64,000 bases of DNA from Urechidicola croceus (GTDB taxonomy: Bacteria > Bacteroidota > Bacteroidia > Flavobacteriales > Flavobacteriaceae): positions 3,307,501 through 3,371,500 of the forward strand of contig NZ_CP017478.1 of the NCBI RefSeq assembly GCF_001761325.1, read 5' to 3'. Below the pieces are notes generated by a model. It worked only from the letters and a program-made list of their open reading frames with translations. It made no database searches and had not been told where the DNA came from. Positions 51,712 through 60,334 of this stretch are shown here, piece after piece. Each line of letters begins with the position of its first letter. The first letter of the stretch is position 1. A program made the translations under genes and the position numbers.

Positions 51712-54096
51712 TTATCTTCTTCTACCAGAATATGTCATTGCTTCACCTTTACCAAAACCATAACTAATTCCGAAAGTAATAAAACGCCCTCGAAGACTAT
51801 AATCATACGTTTCAAAAGTTGGTTGGTTTACAAATCGTTCTTGTATTCTTGAGGCAAATACATCTCTAATACCCAAATTTGCAACTATTTTTCCTTTAAA
51901 TATTTTTTTACGTATTCCTAAATCCAAAAAAGCAAATCCACTTTGTTCACCTTGTACGGTTTCAAATCCTGATTGATAGTTTCCATTTAATTCTAGGTCT
52001 ATATCTGCTGGTAAACCTATTTTTGAACCTAATCTCGTAGACCATTGGCTACCTGTAAAATCAAAAACTTGACCTTCAAAAGTTCCTTTTCTATCAAAAT
52101 AATTGAAGTTAAAATCACTTGTCAGTGTCAACCAATTTACTGGACTATATTTTCCGTTGGTTTCAAAACCAATAGTTGAGTTTGTACCAATATTTTCTGG
52201 TGTGCTAAAAGTTACATTGTCTTCAAAAGTAGAAACACGTTCAACAACATCGGTTGTGTATCTATGGTATAGACTAGAACTTAAAGAAGCTTTACCAATT
52301 TTATAAATACTCGTCAATTCATACGAATGTGTAAATTCTGGTTGTAAATTAGGATTACCAGCCCAAATATTAAAATTATTTCGAATATTAAAAAATGGAT
52401 TTAAATCCCATAATCTTGGTCTAAAAATACGCTTTGAATAACCTGCTTGAAGTGAGAAATTTTCACCCAATTTGTATGAACTATGCACTGTAGGAAATAC
52501 ATTGGTAAAGTTTTGTGAGTTATCTTCGTTTGTATTCGTAAGTAAAGTATTAAGGTCTGTATTCTCTACTCGTAAACCTAATTTTAAACCCCAAGTATCA
52601 TTTTCATATGCACCTGTAGCATAAATTCCCAATACTTTTTGAACCCACTCAAAGTTATTGGTAAGATCTTCATTTGTTACGTACTCATCATTTATAAAAT
52701 CTTGTACTTCAAAATCGTTGCCAACATCATTAATAACATATTGTGCTCCAATTTCTATGTTATATTGCTCAGTTATTGGATTTACATAATCTGCCTTAAA
52801 AGTATAATCTGCCTGTAGAAAATCTGTAGCGGTTCGTTGATTGCTATCAACATTTTCACCTTCAATTGTTGTATCAGTAAATAAAGATGATTGGTCTTTG
52901 CCAAAAAATGAACCTAAAGCACTTAATTGAAAAGTATGGTCTTCGTTGTCTTGAAAAGTTTTTTTCCAGTTAAACTCATATTGCCATTTAGGATTAGTGG
53001 CTTCAGTGGTTTCATTTCTTGTCCAACGAGAAATTAAATTATCTCCTTCAAAAAAACTAAAATTGGTTTCAGAAGGTTGGTCTTCTATTTCATAAGCAAA
53101 GTTTCCTGAAAGTGTAAACACGTTGTATTCGTTTAGGTGATAATCTGTACCAAGTGTGATGTTGAAAAAAGTTTCATTTCTGAATTCTTCTCCATTACTA
53201 AAAACTGTTTCGCCGTTTGTAAGGTTACGGTTAATAGCTTCTCTGTCTCTTGGTAAAGAACGATAACCAGCACCGAATTGTGAAAATAAATTGAATTTTT
53301 CTGTTCTACGGTTTATACTACCACCAATACTATGATTGTCTGGAATTCCTGTATTTGCAGAAATGGAACCATTCCAACCTTGTTTTTCTTCCTTTTTTAA
53401 AATAATATTTAAAATACCAGAAGTTCCTGATGCTTCATACTTAGCAGACGGATTGGTAATTACCTCAATACTTTCTATCATATCTGCTGTGATAGTACCA
53501 AGTGCATTGCTAGATTGATCTGCTAGTACCGAAGGTTTACCATTGATTAGTATTTGTACACCACCACTTCCACGCAAAGATACTTCTCCTTCAATATTTA
53601 CATTTACAGAAGGTACATTGTTTAAGACTTCGAGGGCACTAACTCCTGTGCTACTTATATCTTTACCTACATTAAAAACACGTTTATCTAGTTTAAAAAC
53701 GGTTTTAGAAACTTCACCAACTATAACAACTTCATCTAAAGCCAGATTATCTGGTGATAGTTGAATTGTTCCTAAATCTAAATTGTTATTTAAAACATTT
53801 AAAAAAGAAATTTCTTTTATAGTTTTTGTTTGGTATCCCATAAAACTAATTTCAAAATAAATATTAGTATTGGCAGTGGCTGTATTAAACCTACCATTAT
53901 CGTCTGTTGTAGTTCCAGAAATAATTTCATCAGTTTCTGAATTATAAGCAACTACTGTAGCGTATGGGATAGGTTGCGCAGTTTCTTCTTCAACCAAAGT
54001 TCCAAAAATATTAATGCTTTGTTTTTGTGCAAAGACAAAATTACTTGTAAAAATTAATAGTAAAATTGAAATTGTATGCTGTATGTATATTTTCAT
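51712..54096 (-). CDS. TonB-dependent-receptor-like outer membrane beta-barrel protein (second)
   Basis: This 794-residue protein has a signal peptide ending FVFAQ and a carboxypeptidase-like domain (INIFGTLVEEETAQPIPYATVVAYN). The plug domain shows FNVGKDISSTGVSALEVLNNVPSVNV, VQILINGKPSVLAD and EVITNPSAKYEASGTSGILNI, and a beta-barrel ending RFITFGISYGFGKG follows. It is the same architecture as the protein at 20.7-23.0 kb but only distantly alike. There is no SusD partner. A sigma-factor cluster lies upstream. The substrate is unknown. Confidence 0.9.
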   Translation of the reverse strand: MKIYIQHTISILLLIFTSNFVFAQKQSINIFGTLVEEETAQPIPYATVVAYNSETDEIISGTTTDDNGRFNTATANTNIYFEISFMGYQTKTIKEISFLNVLNNNLDLGTIQLSPDNLALDEVVIVGEVSKTVFKLDKRVFNVGKDISSTGVSALEVLNNVPSVNVNIEGEVSLRGSGGVQILINGKPSVLADQSSNALGTITADMIESIEVITNPSAKYEASGTSGILNIILKKEEKQGWNGSISANTGIPDNHSIGGSINRRTEKFNLFSQFGAGYRSLPRDREAINRNLTNGETVFSNGEEFRNETFFNITLGTDYHLNEYNVFTLSGNFAYEIEDQPSETNFSFFEGDNLISRWTRNETTEATNPKWQYEFNWKKTFQDNEDHTFQLSALGSFFGKDQSSLFTDTTIEGENVDSNQRTATDFLQADYTFKADYVNPITEQYNIEIGAQYVINDVGNDFEVQDFINDEYVTNEDLTNNFEWVQKVLGIYATGAYENDTWGLKLGLRVENTDLNTLLTNTNEDNSQNFTNVFPTVHSSYKLGENFSLQAGYSKRIFRPRLWDLNPFFNIRNNFNIWAGNPNLQPEFTHSYELTSIYKIGKASLSSSLYHRYTTDVVERVSTFEDNVTFSTPENIGTNSTIGFETNGKYSPVNWLTLTSDFNFNYFDRKGTFEGQVFDFTGSQWSTRLGSKIGLPADIDLELNGNYQSGFETVQGEQSGFAFLDLGIRKKIFKGKIVANLGIRDVFASRIQERFVNQPTFETYDYSLRGRFITFGISYGFGKGEAMTYSGRRR

Positions 54097-54138
54097 ATTT
54101 TTTTATGTAAAACGATGACGTTAGTTACTAAAACAATT

Positions 54139-54165
54139 TATATATACAGCGAAGTTCACTTTTTT
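54139..54165 (-). promoter_or_regulatory. Shared upstream element, copy 3 (AACTTCGCT)
   Basis: On the reverse strand an A-run, GTGAACTTCGCTGTATATA and TAAA lie 45-70 bp before the start of the second TonB-type gene. They align with the elements at 12341-12369 and 51644-51674. Confidence 0.4.
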
Positions 54166-54191
54166 AAATTAAAATAAAAGTTAAATTATTG

Positions 54192-54409
54192 TTAATCTGG
54201 TAATACATCACAATAAAAGCCTTTTGTTTTAATTAGTTCAATTACTACATTTTCATTTAAGTTATCAGTTGCTTTAATTCTTAGAACATTGTCAATATCT
54301 TCTTGATCAATAGTCCAATACAAAATACTTTTATGATTGTTAAAAATAGATTTTACAGCGTTTAACTTTTTTTTGTTTTGATATCTGTTTTGAAAATTAA
54401 TAAATTCAT
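54192..54409 (-). pseudogene. HMA-like (heavy-metal-associated fold) small protein, frameshifted in an A8 tract
   Basis: From the ATG at 54409 the reverse strand reads MNLLIFKTDIKTKK and then stops. One base difference in a run of eight A (54367-54374) opens a second frame that continues LNAVKSIFNNHKSILYWTID and QEDIDNVLRIKATDN to GFYCDVLPD and a stop at 54192. The joined ~72-residue protein matches a flavobacterial HMA-like family without the CxxC metal site. It follows a sigma factor and a membrane protein on the same strand. It may be a true pseudogene, a sequencing error in the homopolymer, or expressed by slippage. Confidence 0.7.
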
Positions 54410-54437
54410 GGTCAATTAATTTATTATGTTTATATTT

Positions 54438-54827
54438 TTAGTTGTTGTTTTGTGTGTTTTTACTTTCAGTATATTCTTCAAAAGCCTGTTCTCCTTTTTC
54501 TTTCCAAAATTTGTCATAATGTTTCCATTTTGAAAAATCTTTTTTTGAACCATTACAAGATGAATCAGCATCTTTAGAGTCATTATTCTTACAACCTCCT
54601 CCGAAACTTCCAAGAAGTATTTTGGACAAAGCAAATATTCCAACAGCTTGCCAATATGTAATAGTTGTTAATCCAAATAAATCAGGCATAAGCCAGTTCC
54701 AAAGCCACATGATTACAAAGCCGAGTAAAATTGCTAGTCCAACGACTCCGAGTATTATTAATAGAACCCATCCAGTAATTTCTCCTGGAGTTTTACTTCT
54801 CATTTTATGTTTAAAAGAATGTGTCAT
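54438..54827 (-). CDS. Membrane protein linked to the sigma factor
   Basis: This 129-residue protein begins MTHSFKHKMRSKTPGEITGW and has helices at about 17-41 and 54-76. The stretch MPDLFGLTTITYWQAVGIFALSKILLG recurs in proteins next to ECF sigma genes in Bacteroidota and some Proteobacteria. A hydrophilic C-terminus with two cysteines (GGCKNNDSKDADSSCNG) follows. It starts 13 bp after the sigma gene. A role as sensor or anti-sigma factor is plausible but unproven. Confidence 0.82.
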   Translation of the reverse strand: MTHSFKHKMRSKTPGEITGWVLLIILGVVGLAILLGFVIMWLWNWLMPDLFGLTTITYWQAVGIFALSKILLGSFGGGCKNNDSKDADSSCNGSKKDFSKWKHYDKFWKEKGEQAFEEYTESKNTQNNN

Positions 54828-54840
54828 TTTTGATGTAATT

Positions 54841-55383
54841 TTAATTTATAATTTCTTTTTTTGTTTCTAACTTTTTGTGCAATAATGAAATTGCTCTATG
54901 CCTTCGAGACATCAGAGTTCCTTCAGGAATTCCTGTTTCAAATGATATTTCTTTATAAGTATATCCTTCAAAATCAAATGCGATAATGATATTTCGATAA
55001 TCAGGTTTTAAATTCATGATATTTTTTTTTAACTCATCTTTCATTTGCTCTGAGTATATATTGTCAGATGTATCATATAATAATTCTGTAAATTCAATAA
55101 GTCTGGCTTCTTTCACATCGTCCGAATTAATAGGTTGTTGATTTGATCTCAACACATCTACTATCTTGTTTCTAAGTGACCGATATACAAATCCTGCAAC
55201 ATTGTTAATAGGTGTGTATATACTAGCTCTAGAAAATAAATTTAAAGCGACATCTTGAATTATATCTTCTGCATCACGGTTTACACTACTTTTAATTCTT
55301 GAATTAACATAAGATTTAAGCGAGTTGTATTCCTTTCCAAAAAAATCGTTTAACTTTTTATTATTTTCTGATTCTGATGTCAT
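54841..55383 (-). CDS. ECF-type RNA polymerase sigma factor (second)
   Basis: This 180-residue protein has region 2 (DAEDIIQDVALNLFSRASIYTPINNVAGFVYRSLRNKIVDVLR) and region 4 (LKPDYRNIIIAFDFEGYTYKEISFETGIPEGTLMSRRHRAISLLHKKL). It heads a reverse-strand cluster with a membrane protein and a broken HMA-like gene, and the second TonB-type gene lies beyond. An ECF-like promoter with a different -35 from the first sigma gene stands upstream. Confidence 0.93.
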   Translation of the reverse strand: MTSESENNKKLNDFFGKEYNSLKSYVNSRIKSSVNRDAEDIIQDVALNLFSRASIYTPINNVAGFVYRSLRNKIVDVLRSNQQPINSDDVKEARLIEFTELLYDTSDNIYSEQMKDELKKNIMNLKPDYRNIIIAFDFEGYTYKEISFETGIPEGTLMSRRHRAISLLHKKLETKKEIIN

Positions 55384-55416
55384 TTAAAAGCCTATTTAAG
55401 CAGGTCTTCATTTATA

Positions 55417-55443
55417 AAGACGTAAGTTTTTAAATCCATTGCA
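55417..55443 (-). promoter_or_regulatory. ECF-like promoter of the second sigma gene
   Basis: On the reverse strand TGCAAT (55443-55438) is followed after 15 nt by CGTCTT (55422-55417), about 34 bp before the start codon. CGTC at -10 is typical for ECF sigma factors. Autoregulation is inferred. Confidence 0.45.
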
Positions 55444-55646
55444 TTTTTTTTGAATTAATTTTTAATAAAAATCAAATATGGAGGAGGGATTATAATAAAA
55501 ACGAATGTGTAATCAGTATTACTGAAGCAAGTTCGTTTTTTTTATAATTTATAAACAAACGGCATAAATTTCACTTATTTTGAAATAAAACTATAGTATA
55601 GAAAAATTGATTTACGAAAAGGAATTTAACGTAAATTTACTTCACG

Positions 55647-56303
55647 ATGAAAATACAAGTACTCATATTATATACAACGTCATTAGAAAAACAGTATCAC
55701 TTTTATACAAAAACTATAGGCTTAAAAAGTAGCCATAAAAATGATACAAGTTTTGCTGTACATGTTGGTTCTTCAATTCTCGAATTTAGAAAGAGTAATG
55801 AGTCAAAACCCTATCATTTTGCTTTTAATATACCTTCAAATAAAGTAGAAGAAGCATATCAATGGTTGAATAGTAAAGTAACTATTTTGCCTTTTGAAGA
55901 AAAAGATATAATTGATTTTCCAAATTGGAATGCTAAAGCGTTTTATTTTTATGATAAAGATAATAACATTGTTGAGTTCATATCTAGAAAAAATTTAAAT
56001 CAAAAAAGTAACACCATTTTTTCATCAAACTCAATCATTAATATTAGCGAAATGGGAATTGGAACGTCAAATATTAAACAAATTTACAATGCAATCAATG
56101 AATTAAACCCAATTGAAATTTTTGATGGAAATTTTGAGCGTTTTTGTGCAATTGGAAATGAAGAGGGATTATTTATATTGGTAAATAAAAATATTAAGAA
56201 TTGGTTTCCTACAGATGATGATGTTTATGAATCCGATTTTAAAATAATTGGAGATTATAATTTTGAGTATCGCAACGGTAAAATAATTAACTTTGAAAAA
56301 TAA
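55647..56303 (+). CDS. VOC (glyoxalase/bleomycin-resistance) family protein
   Basis: This 218-residue protein begins MKIQVLILYTTSLEKQYHFYTKTIGLKS, the usual VOC opening, and has FYFYDKDNNIVEFISRKN at the end of the first module. The second half (MGIGTSNIKQIYNAINEL...) is a degenerate module. The family covers dioxygenases, isomerases and resistance proteins; the activity cannot be assigned. It is followed after 9 bp by yaaA. Confidence 0.85.
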   Translation: MKIQVLILYTTSLEKQYHFYTKTIGLKSSHKNDTSFAVHVGSSILEFRKSNESKPYHFAFNIPSNKVEEAYQWLNSKVTILPFEEKDIIDFPNWNAKAFYFYDKDNNIVEFISRKNLNQKSNTIFSSNSIINISEMGIGTSNIKQIYNAINELNPIEIFDGNFERFCAIGNEEGLFILVNKNIKNWFPTDDDVYESDFKIIGDYNFEYRNGKIINFEK

Positions 56304-56312
56304 ACAGATTAT

Positions 56313-57071
56313 ATGAAAATAGTAGTATCACCAGCAAAATCACTTGATTTTGAAACAAAAGTTCCAACAACATTACATACACAAGGAGTTTTCTTAAAAG
56401 AAGCCGAAAAGTTAAATTCAGTGTTGAAAAAGAAATCAGTAAAATCGTTATCAAAGTTGATGAGTATTTCTGAAAATTTAGGGCGATTAAATTTTGATCG
56501 AAATCAAGAATGGAATTTGCCTTTTGATTTAGACAATGCAAGACAAGCAGTGTATGCTTTTAAAGGTGATGTATATATCGGGTTAGATGCTTATACAATT
56601 CCCCAAGAAAAAATAGGGCAATTACAAGATAAGTTACGTATTTTATCAGGTCAATATGGTTTGTTGAAGCCTTTAGATTTAATACAGCCATATCGTTTGG
56701 AAATGGGAACTAAATTAAAAGTGGGTCGAAAAGATAATTTATATCAATATTGGGGTAGTTCTGTAACTGATGCTTTGAATAATGAATTAAAAGACGATGA
56801 TTTTTTGGTAAACTTGGCGAGTAATGAATACTTTAAAGTGATTAAACCAAAAGAATTGAAAGTACCAATAATAACGCCTGTTTTTAAAGATTATAAAGAA
56901 GGAAAGTTGAAAATGATTAGTTTTTTCGCTAAAAAAGCAAGAGGAATGATGGTGCGTTATATTATTGATAATAATATTAATACTGTTGAAGATTTAAAAG
57001 GATTTAATTACGATGGTTATGGCTTTGATAGTAATTTATCCACAGAAACAGAATTAGTTTTTACTCGATAA
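56313..57071 (+). CDS. yaaA: Peroxide stress protein YaaA
   Basis: This 252-residue protein starts MKIVVSPAKSLDFETKVPT and contains FKGDVYIGLDAYTI, LRILSGQYGLLKPLDLIQPYRLEMG, and FFAKKARGMMVRYII, all YaaA (DUF328) marks. YaaA lowers free iron and protects DNA during peroxide stress. It lies between the VOC and MOSC genes with 9-bp gaps, so the three probably share a transcript. Confidence 0.95.
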   Translation: MKIVVSPAKSLDFETKVPTTLHTQGVFLKEAEKLNSVLKKKSVKSLSKLMSISENLGRLNFDRNQEWNLPFDLDNARQAVYAFKGDVYIGLDAYTIPQEKIGQLQDKLRILSGQYGLLKPLDLIQPYRLEMGTKLKVGRKDNLYQYWGSSVTDALNNELKDDDFLVNLASNEYFKVIKPKELKVPIITPVFKDYKEGKLKMISFFAKKARGMMVRYIIDNNINTVEDLKGFNYDGYGFDSNLSTETELVFTR

Positions 57072-57080
57072 ACTATATTT

Positions 57081-57638
57081 ATGAAACACCTAACTACAGA
57101 ACAATTAAAAAGTGGATTAAGTCACATACAAAACTCCCCAAAAGATGATGGAGTTGTAGAGTTAATTGTTTGTCGACCTGAAGAAAACCAGAGAGAAGTA
57201 CTCGCTCAAGGTGTTTTAGATTTAGAAGTTGGATTAGTTGGTGATAATTGGAAAACAAGAGGAAGCTCAAGAACAACGGATGGATTCGGGCATCCACATA
57301 TGCAATTAAATATAATGAATTCTAGGGCAATACAACTTATTGCACAAGAAAAGAATCGTTGGAAATTGGCAGGAGATCAATTGTTTGTAGACTTAGATTT
57401 AAGTGCCGAAAATTTACCAATAGGAACCAAGTTGTCAATTGGAACTGCAATAATTCAAATCACAGAAATACCACACTTAGGGTGTAAAAAATTTGTGGAA
57501 AGATTTGGGTTGGATGCTATGAAATTTGTTAATTCAACTATTGGTAAGTCTTTGAATTTAAGAGGTGTTAATGCAAAAGTTATTAAGCAAGGAATTATAA
57601 CTATTGGCGATAAAATTAGGAAAACACTCAGTAATTAA
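57081..57638 (+). CDS. MOSC domain protein
   Basis: This 185-residue protein has a MOSC core: GDNWKTRGSSRTTDGFGHPHMQLNIMN, AGDQLFVDLDLSAENLPIGTKLSIGTAIIQITEIPHLGCKKFVERFG (with the conserved cysteine) and LNLRGVNAKVIKQG. MOSC domains handle sulfur or molybdenum-cofactor-linked transfers. It ends the VOC-yaaA-MOSC run. The specific substrate is unknown. Confidence 0.9.
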   Translation: MKHLTTEQLKSGLSHIQNSPKDDGVVELIVCRPEENQREVLAQGVLDLEVGLVGDNWKTRGSSRTTDGFGHPHMQLNIMNSRAIQLIAQEKNRWKLAGDQLFVDLDLSAENLPIGTKLSIGTAIIQITEIPHLGCKKFVERFGLDAMKFVNSTIGKSLNLRGVNAKVIKQGIITIGDKIRKTLSN

Positions 57639-57690
57639 CTTTTTTGAAAAAAAAAAATATTTTTATTTTTTGTATTGATTTTTTATATAT

Positions 57691-57936
57691 GTTTGTCTCG
57701 TTATTTTTGATTAACATTGAAAAATTTAAATTTTTTCGGTCACGACTTTTTTAATAAGAAGTTTTTAAGTTATGACGTGTTTAAGAAGCACAACGAAAAA
57801 TTAAGACAAACGATAACTTCTATCGACTACATGATTCAAATTTGCTTGCCATTTCCGGCAACGAATAATCAAGCGTGTTATTTAGTATTACGAGTTTAGA
57901 TGATTATAAAACATAATTATCGGCATTTCTATGCTG
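57691..57936 (+). promoter_or_regulatory. Structured leader region before the polyamine operon
   Basis: The 335-bp gap 57639-57973 has no recognisable gene but several stems: GTTTGTCT (57691-57698) with AGACAAAC (57804-57811); nested within, a 10-bp stem with one mismatch (57739-57748 with 57767-57776); TTGCC/GGCAA (57846-57850/57857-57861), which excludes GCTTG/CAAGC (57844-57848/57870-57874); and CGGCAT/ATGCTG (57921-57936) followed by a T-rich tract. A 60-codon frame (57717-57899, TTG start) overlaps it. A regulatory leader or attenuator is the likely meaning. Whether the left outer arm is transcribed is unclear. Confidence 0.5.
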
Positions 57937-57973
57937 TGTTTTAATTGATTTTTATAATAACTAATAATTTAAA

Positions 57974-59374
57974 ATGAATACTAAATATATTGATTTAATA
58001 AATCAAACATTTGATTTCCCACAAGAAGAATTTAAAGTAGATTCTAAAAATACATTGCATTTTCATGGTATTGATATGATGGAAATGGCAGAAAAATTCG
58101 GTACACCGTTAAAATTTACTTATTTACCTAAAATTAGTCAAAACATTCAAAATGCTAAAGAAATGTTTAGCAGAATGATGAAAAAGCACAAATATAAAGG
58201 GCAATATCATTATTGCTATTGTACCAAAAGTTCGCATTTTAAACACGTGCTAGATGAGGCATTAAAAAACGATATTCACATTGAAACTTCATCAGCATTT
58301 GACATTAATATTGTTGAAAATTTAAAAGCAGAAGGTAAAGTTACTGATAATACTTATGTGTTATGTAACGGTTTTAAGCGCGAGGAGTATATTCAAAATA
58401 TTCAACGATTAATTAATAAAGGACACAAAAATTGTATCCCAATTATTGATAACTATGAAGAATTAAACTTGTTATCTGATGGGGTTGAATACCCATTACA
58501 TGTCGGAATTCGTATAGCATCAGAAGAAGAGCCTAAATTTGAATTTTATACTTCAAGGTTAGGAATTGGATACAAAAATATTGTTAATTTTTACAAGAAA
58601 GAAATTCATCATAATGAAAATGTAAACCTAAAAATGTTGCACTTTTTTATCAATACAGGTATTAAAGACAACGCCTATTATTGGAACGAGTTGAACAAAT
58701 GTTTAAAGGTGTATATTGACTTAAAGAAAATTTGCCCAACATTAGATAGTTTAAATATTGGAGGAGGATTTCCAATAAAAAATTCTTTAGGTTTTGAGTA
58801 TGATTATGAATATATGATTGATGAAATAATCAACCAAATAAAAGAAGCTTGTGATGAAGCTTATATTGAGGTTCCACATATTTTTACAGAATTTGGGAGT
58901 TATACAGTTGGTGAAAGTGGAGGAGCAGTATATAAGGTATTGTATCAAAAAAAGCAAAATGATAGAGAGCGTTGGAATATGATTAACTCATCATTTATTA
59001 CAACACTTCCAGATAGTTGGGCAATAAACAAGCGTTTTATATTGTTACCAATTAATCGATGGAATGATTCTTATGAGCGAGTACTTTTAGGAGGGTTGAC
59101 ATGTGATAGTGATGATTATTACAATTCAGAACAGCATATGAATGCAATTTATTTACCAACATATAAAGAAGAAAAACCGCTGTATTTAGGGTTTTTTAAT
59201 ACAGGAGCATATCAAGAATCAATAGGAGGTTACGGAGGATTACAGCATTGTTTAATTCCGCAACCAAAACATATAATAATTAATAAAAACGAAAAAGGAG
59301 AATTAGAGTACAAGTTGTTTAGAGAAAAACAAACAGCAAGTGATTTCTTAAAAATTTTAGGTTATGAAAACTAA
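57974..59374 (+). CDS. speA: Biosynthetic arginine decarboxylase (fold-type III PLP)
   Basis: This 466-residue protein is a short SpeA-like decarboxylase. K85 in YCYCTKSSHFKHVLDEAL is the probable PLP lysine. SLNIGGGFPIKNSLGFEYDYEYM and IFTEFGSYTVGESGGAVYKVLYQK are barrel motifs, and LLGGLTCDSDDYYN and FFNTGAYQESIGGYGGL form the C-terminal active-site half. It makes agmatine from arginine. It overlaps speB by 11 nt and is preceded by a long structured leader. Confidence 0.92.
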   Translation: MNTKYIDLINQTFDFPQEEFKVDSKNTLHFHGIDMMEMAEKFGTPLKFTYLPKISQNIQNAKEMFSRMMKKHKYKGQYHYCYCTKSSHFKHVLDEALKNDIHIETSSAFDINIVENLKAEGKVTDNTYVLCNGFKREEYIQNIQRLINKGHKNCIPIIDNYEELNLLSDGVEYPLHVGIRIASEEEPKFEFYTSRLGIGYKNIVNFYKKEIHHNENVNLKMLHFFINTGIKDNAYYWNELNKCLKVYIDLKKICPTLDSLNIGGGFPIKNSLGFEYDYEYMIDEIINQIKEACDEAYIEVPHIFTEFGSYTVGESGGAVYKVLYQKKQNDRERWNMINSSFITTLPDSWAINKRFILLPINRWNDSYERVLLGGLTCDSDDYYNSEQHMNAIYLPTYKEEKPLYLGFFNTGAYQESIGGYGGLQHCLIPQPKHIIINKNEKGELEYKLFREKQTASDFLKILGYEN

Positions 59375-60302
59375 AACTTACGCAGGTATACCTGAACAGT
59401 TCAGTAAAGTTGAAACATCAAAAGTGGTGTTAATTCCAGTTCCATATGATGGAACTAGTACATGGCAAAAAGGTGCAGACAAAGGGCCAGAAGCATTTTT
59501 AGAAGCATCAGAAAACATGGAGTTATATGATATAGAAACAGACTCTGAAGTATATAAAAATGGAATTTATTTGGCTGATGCTGTTACTGAAGACGATTCA
59601 CCTAAATCAATGGTTGAAGAAGTTCATAAAGTTACAAAGTCTTATATCCGTAAAAATAAATTTGTAACAGTTTTTGGAGGTGAACATTCAATTTCAATAG
59701 GAACAATTAGAGCATTTAATGAGTGTTTTGATAATTTAACTGTAGTTCAAATTGATGCTCATGCCGATTTGCGTAAGGAATATGATGGGTCAGTGTATAA
59801 CCATGCTTGTGCTTTATATGAGGCTAGTCAAACAACTAATTTGATTCAAATTGGTATACGAAGTATGGATAAAATTGAAAAAACAATTATGGATGAGGAC
59901 AAAACGTTCTTCGCTCATGAAATGGCAACTGATGATTATTGGATGGAAAACGCTATTGATTTAATGACGGAAAATGTTTTTTTGACAATTGATTTAGATG
60001 CGTTTGACCCATCAATAATGCCATCAACAGGAACACCTGAGCCAGGAGGGATGTTTTGGTATGAAACATTAGATTTCCTTAAACAAGTATTTGAGCAAAA
60101 AAATGTTGTAGGTTTTGATATTGTAGAATTATGCCCAAACAAACATGATAAATCATCAGACTTTTTAGCAGCAAAATTATATTATAAAATGTTAAGTTTT
60201 AAGTTTCAAAATTCTGAAGAAGATGATTACGAAACTGAGGAAGGCTACGAAGAACCCTCTAAAAAACCATCAAAATTTAACGATGAATATTATGACATTT
60301 AA
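59364..60302 (+). CDS. speB: Agmatinase
   Basis: This 312-residue ureohydrolase has all binuclear manganese motifs: GGEHSISIG, QIDAHADLRKEYDG and TIDLDAFDPSIMPSTGTPEPGG. It turns agmatine into putrescine and urea. The last ~30 residues are acidic and then basic (SEEDDYETEEGYEEPSKKPSKF), beyond the usual family end. It is coupled to speA by overlap. Confidence 0.96.
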   Translation: MKTKTYAGIPEQFSKVETSKVVLIPVPYDGTSTWQKGADKGPEAFLEASENMELYDIETDSEVYKNGIYLADAVTEDDSPKSMVEEVHKVTKSYIRKNKFVTVFGGEHSISIGTIRAFNECFDNLTVVQIDAHADLRKEYDGSVYNHACALYEASQTTNLIQIGIRSMDKIEKTIMDEDKTFFAHEMATDDYWMENAIDLMTENVFLTIDLDAFDPSIMPSTGTPEPGGMFWYETLDFLKQVFEQKNVVGFDIVELCPNKHDKSSDFLAAKLYYKMLSFKFQNSEEDDYETEEGYEEPSKKPSKFNDEYYDI

Positions 60303-60334
60303 TTTATTAGCACAAAAAAATATATTTAAAAAAA

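Noticed and set aside
54416-54643. 75-codon frame overlapping the sigma-linked membrane protein gene in another frame
   Set aside because: It overlaps a gene with clear membrane helices and a recognised signature and has no features of its own.
57688-57709. TATGTTTG and TATTTTTG as the -7 element of the polyamine operon
   Set aside because: The nearest TTG elements are 15 and 24 nt upstream, outside the 17-23 range, and such 8-mers are frequent by chance in this AT-rich DNA.
57717-57899. 60-codon plus-strand frame with TTG start before speA
   Set aside because: Not called as a gene because the region is better explained by stable RNA stems and there is no ATG start; kept as a possible leader peptide in the findings.
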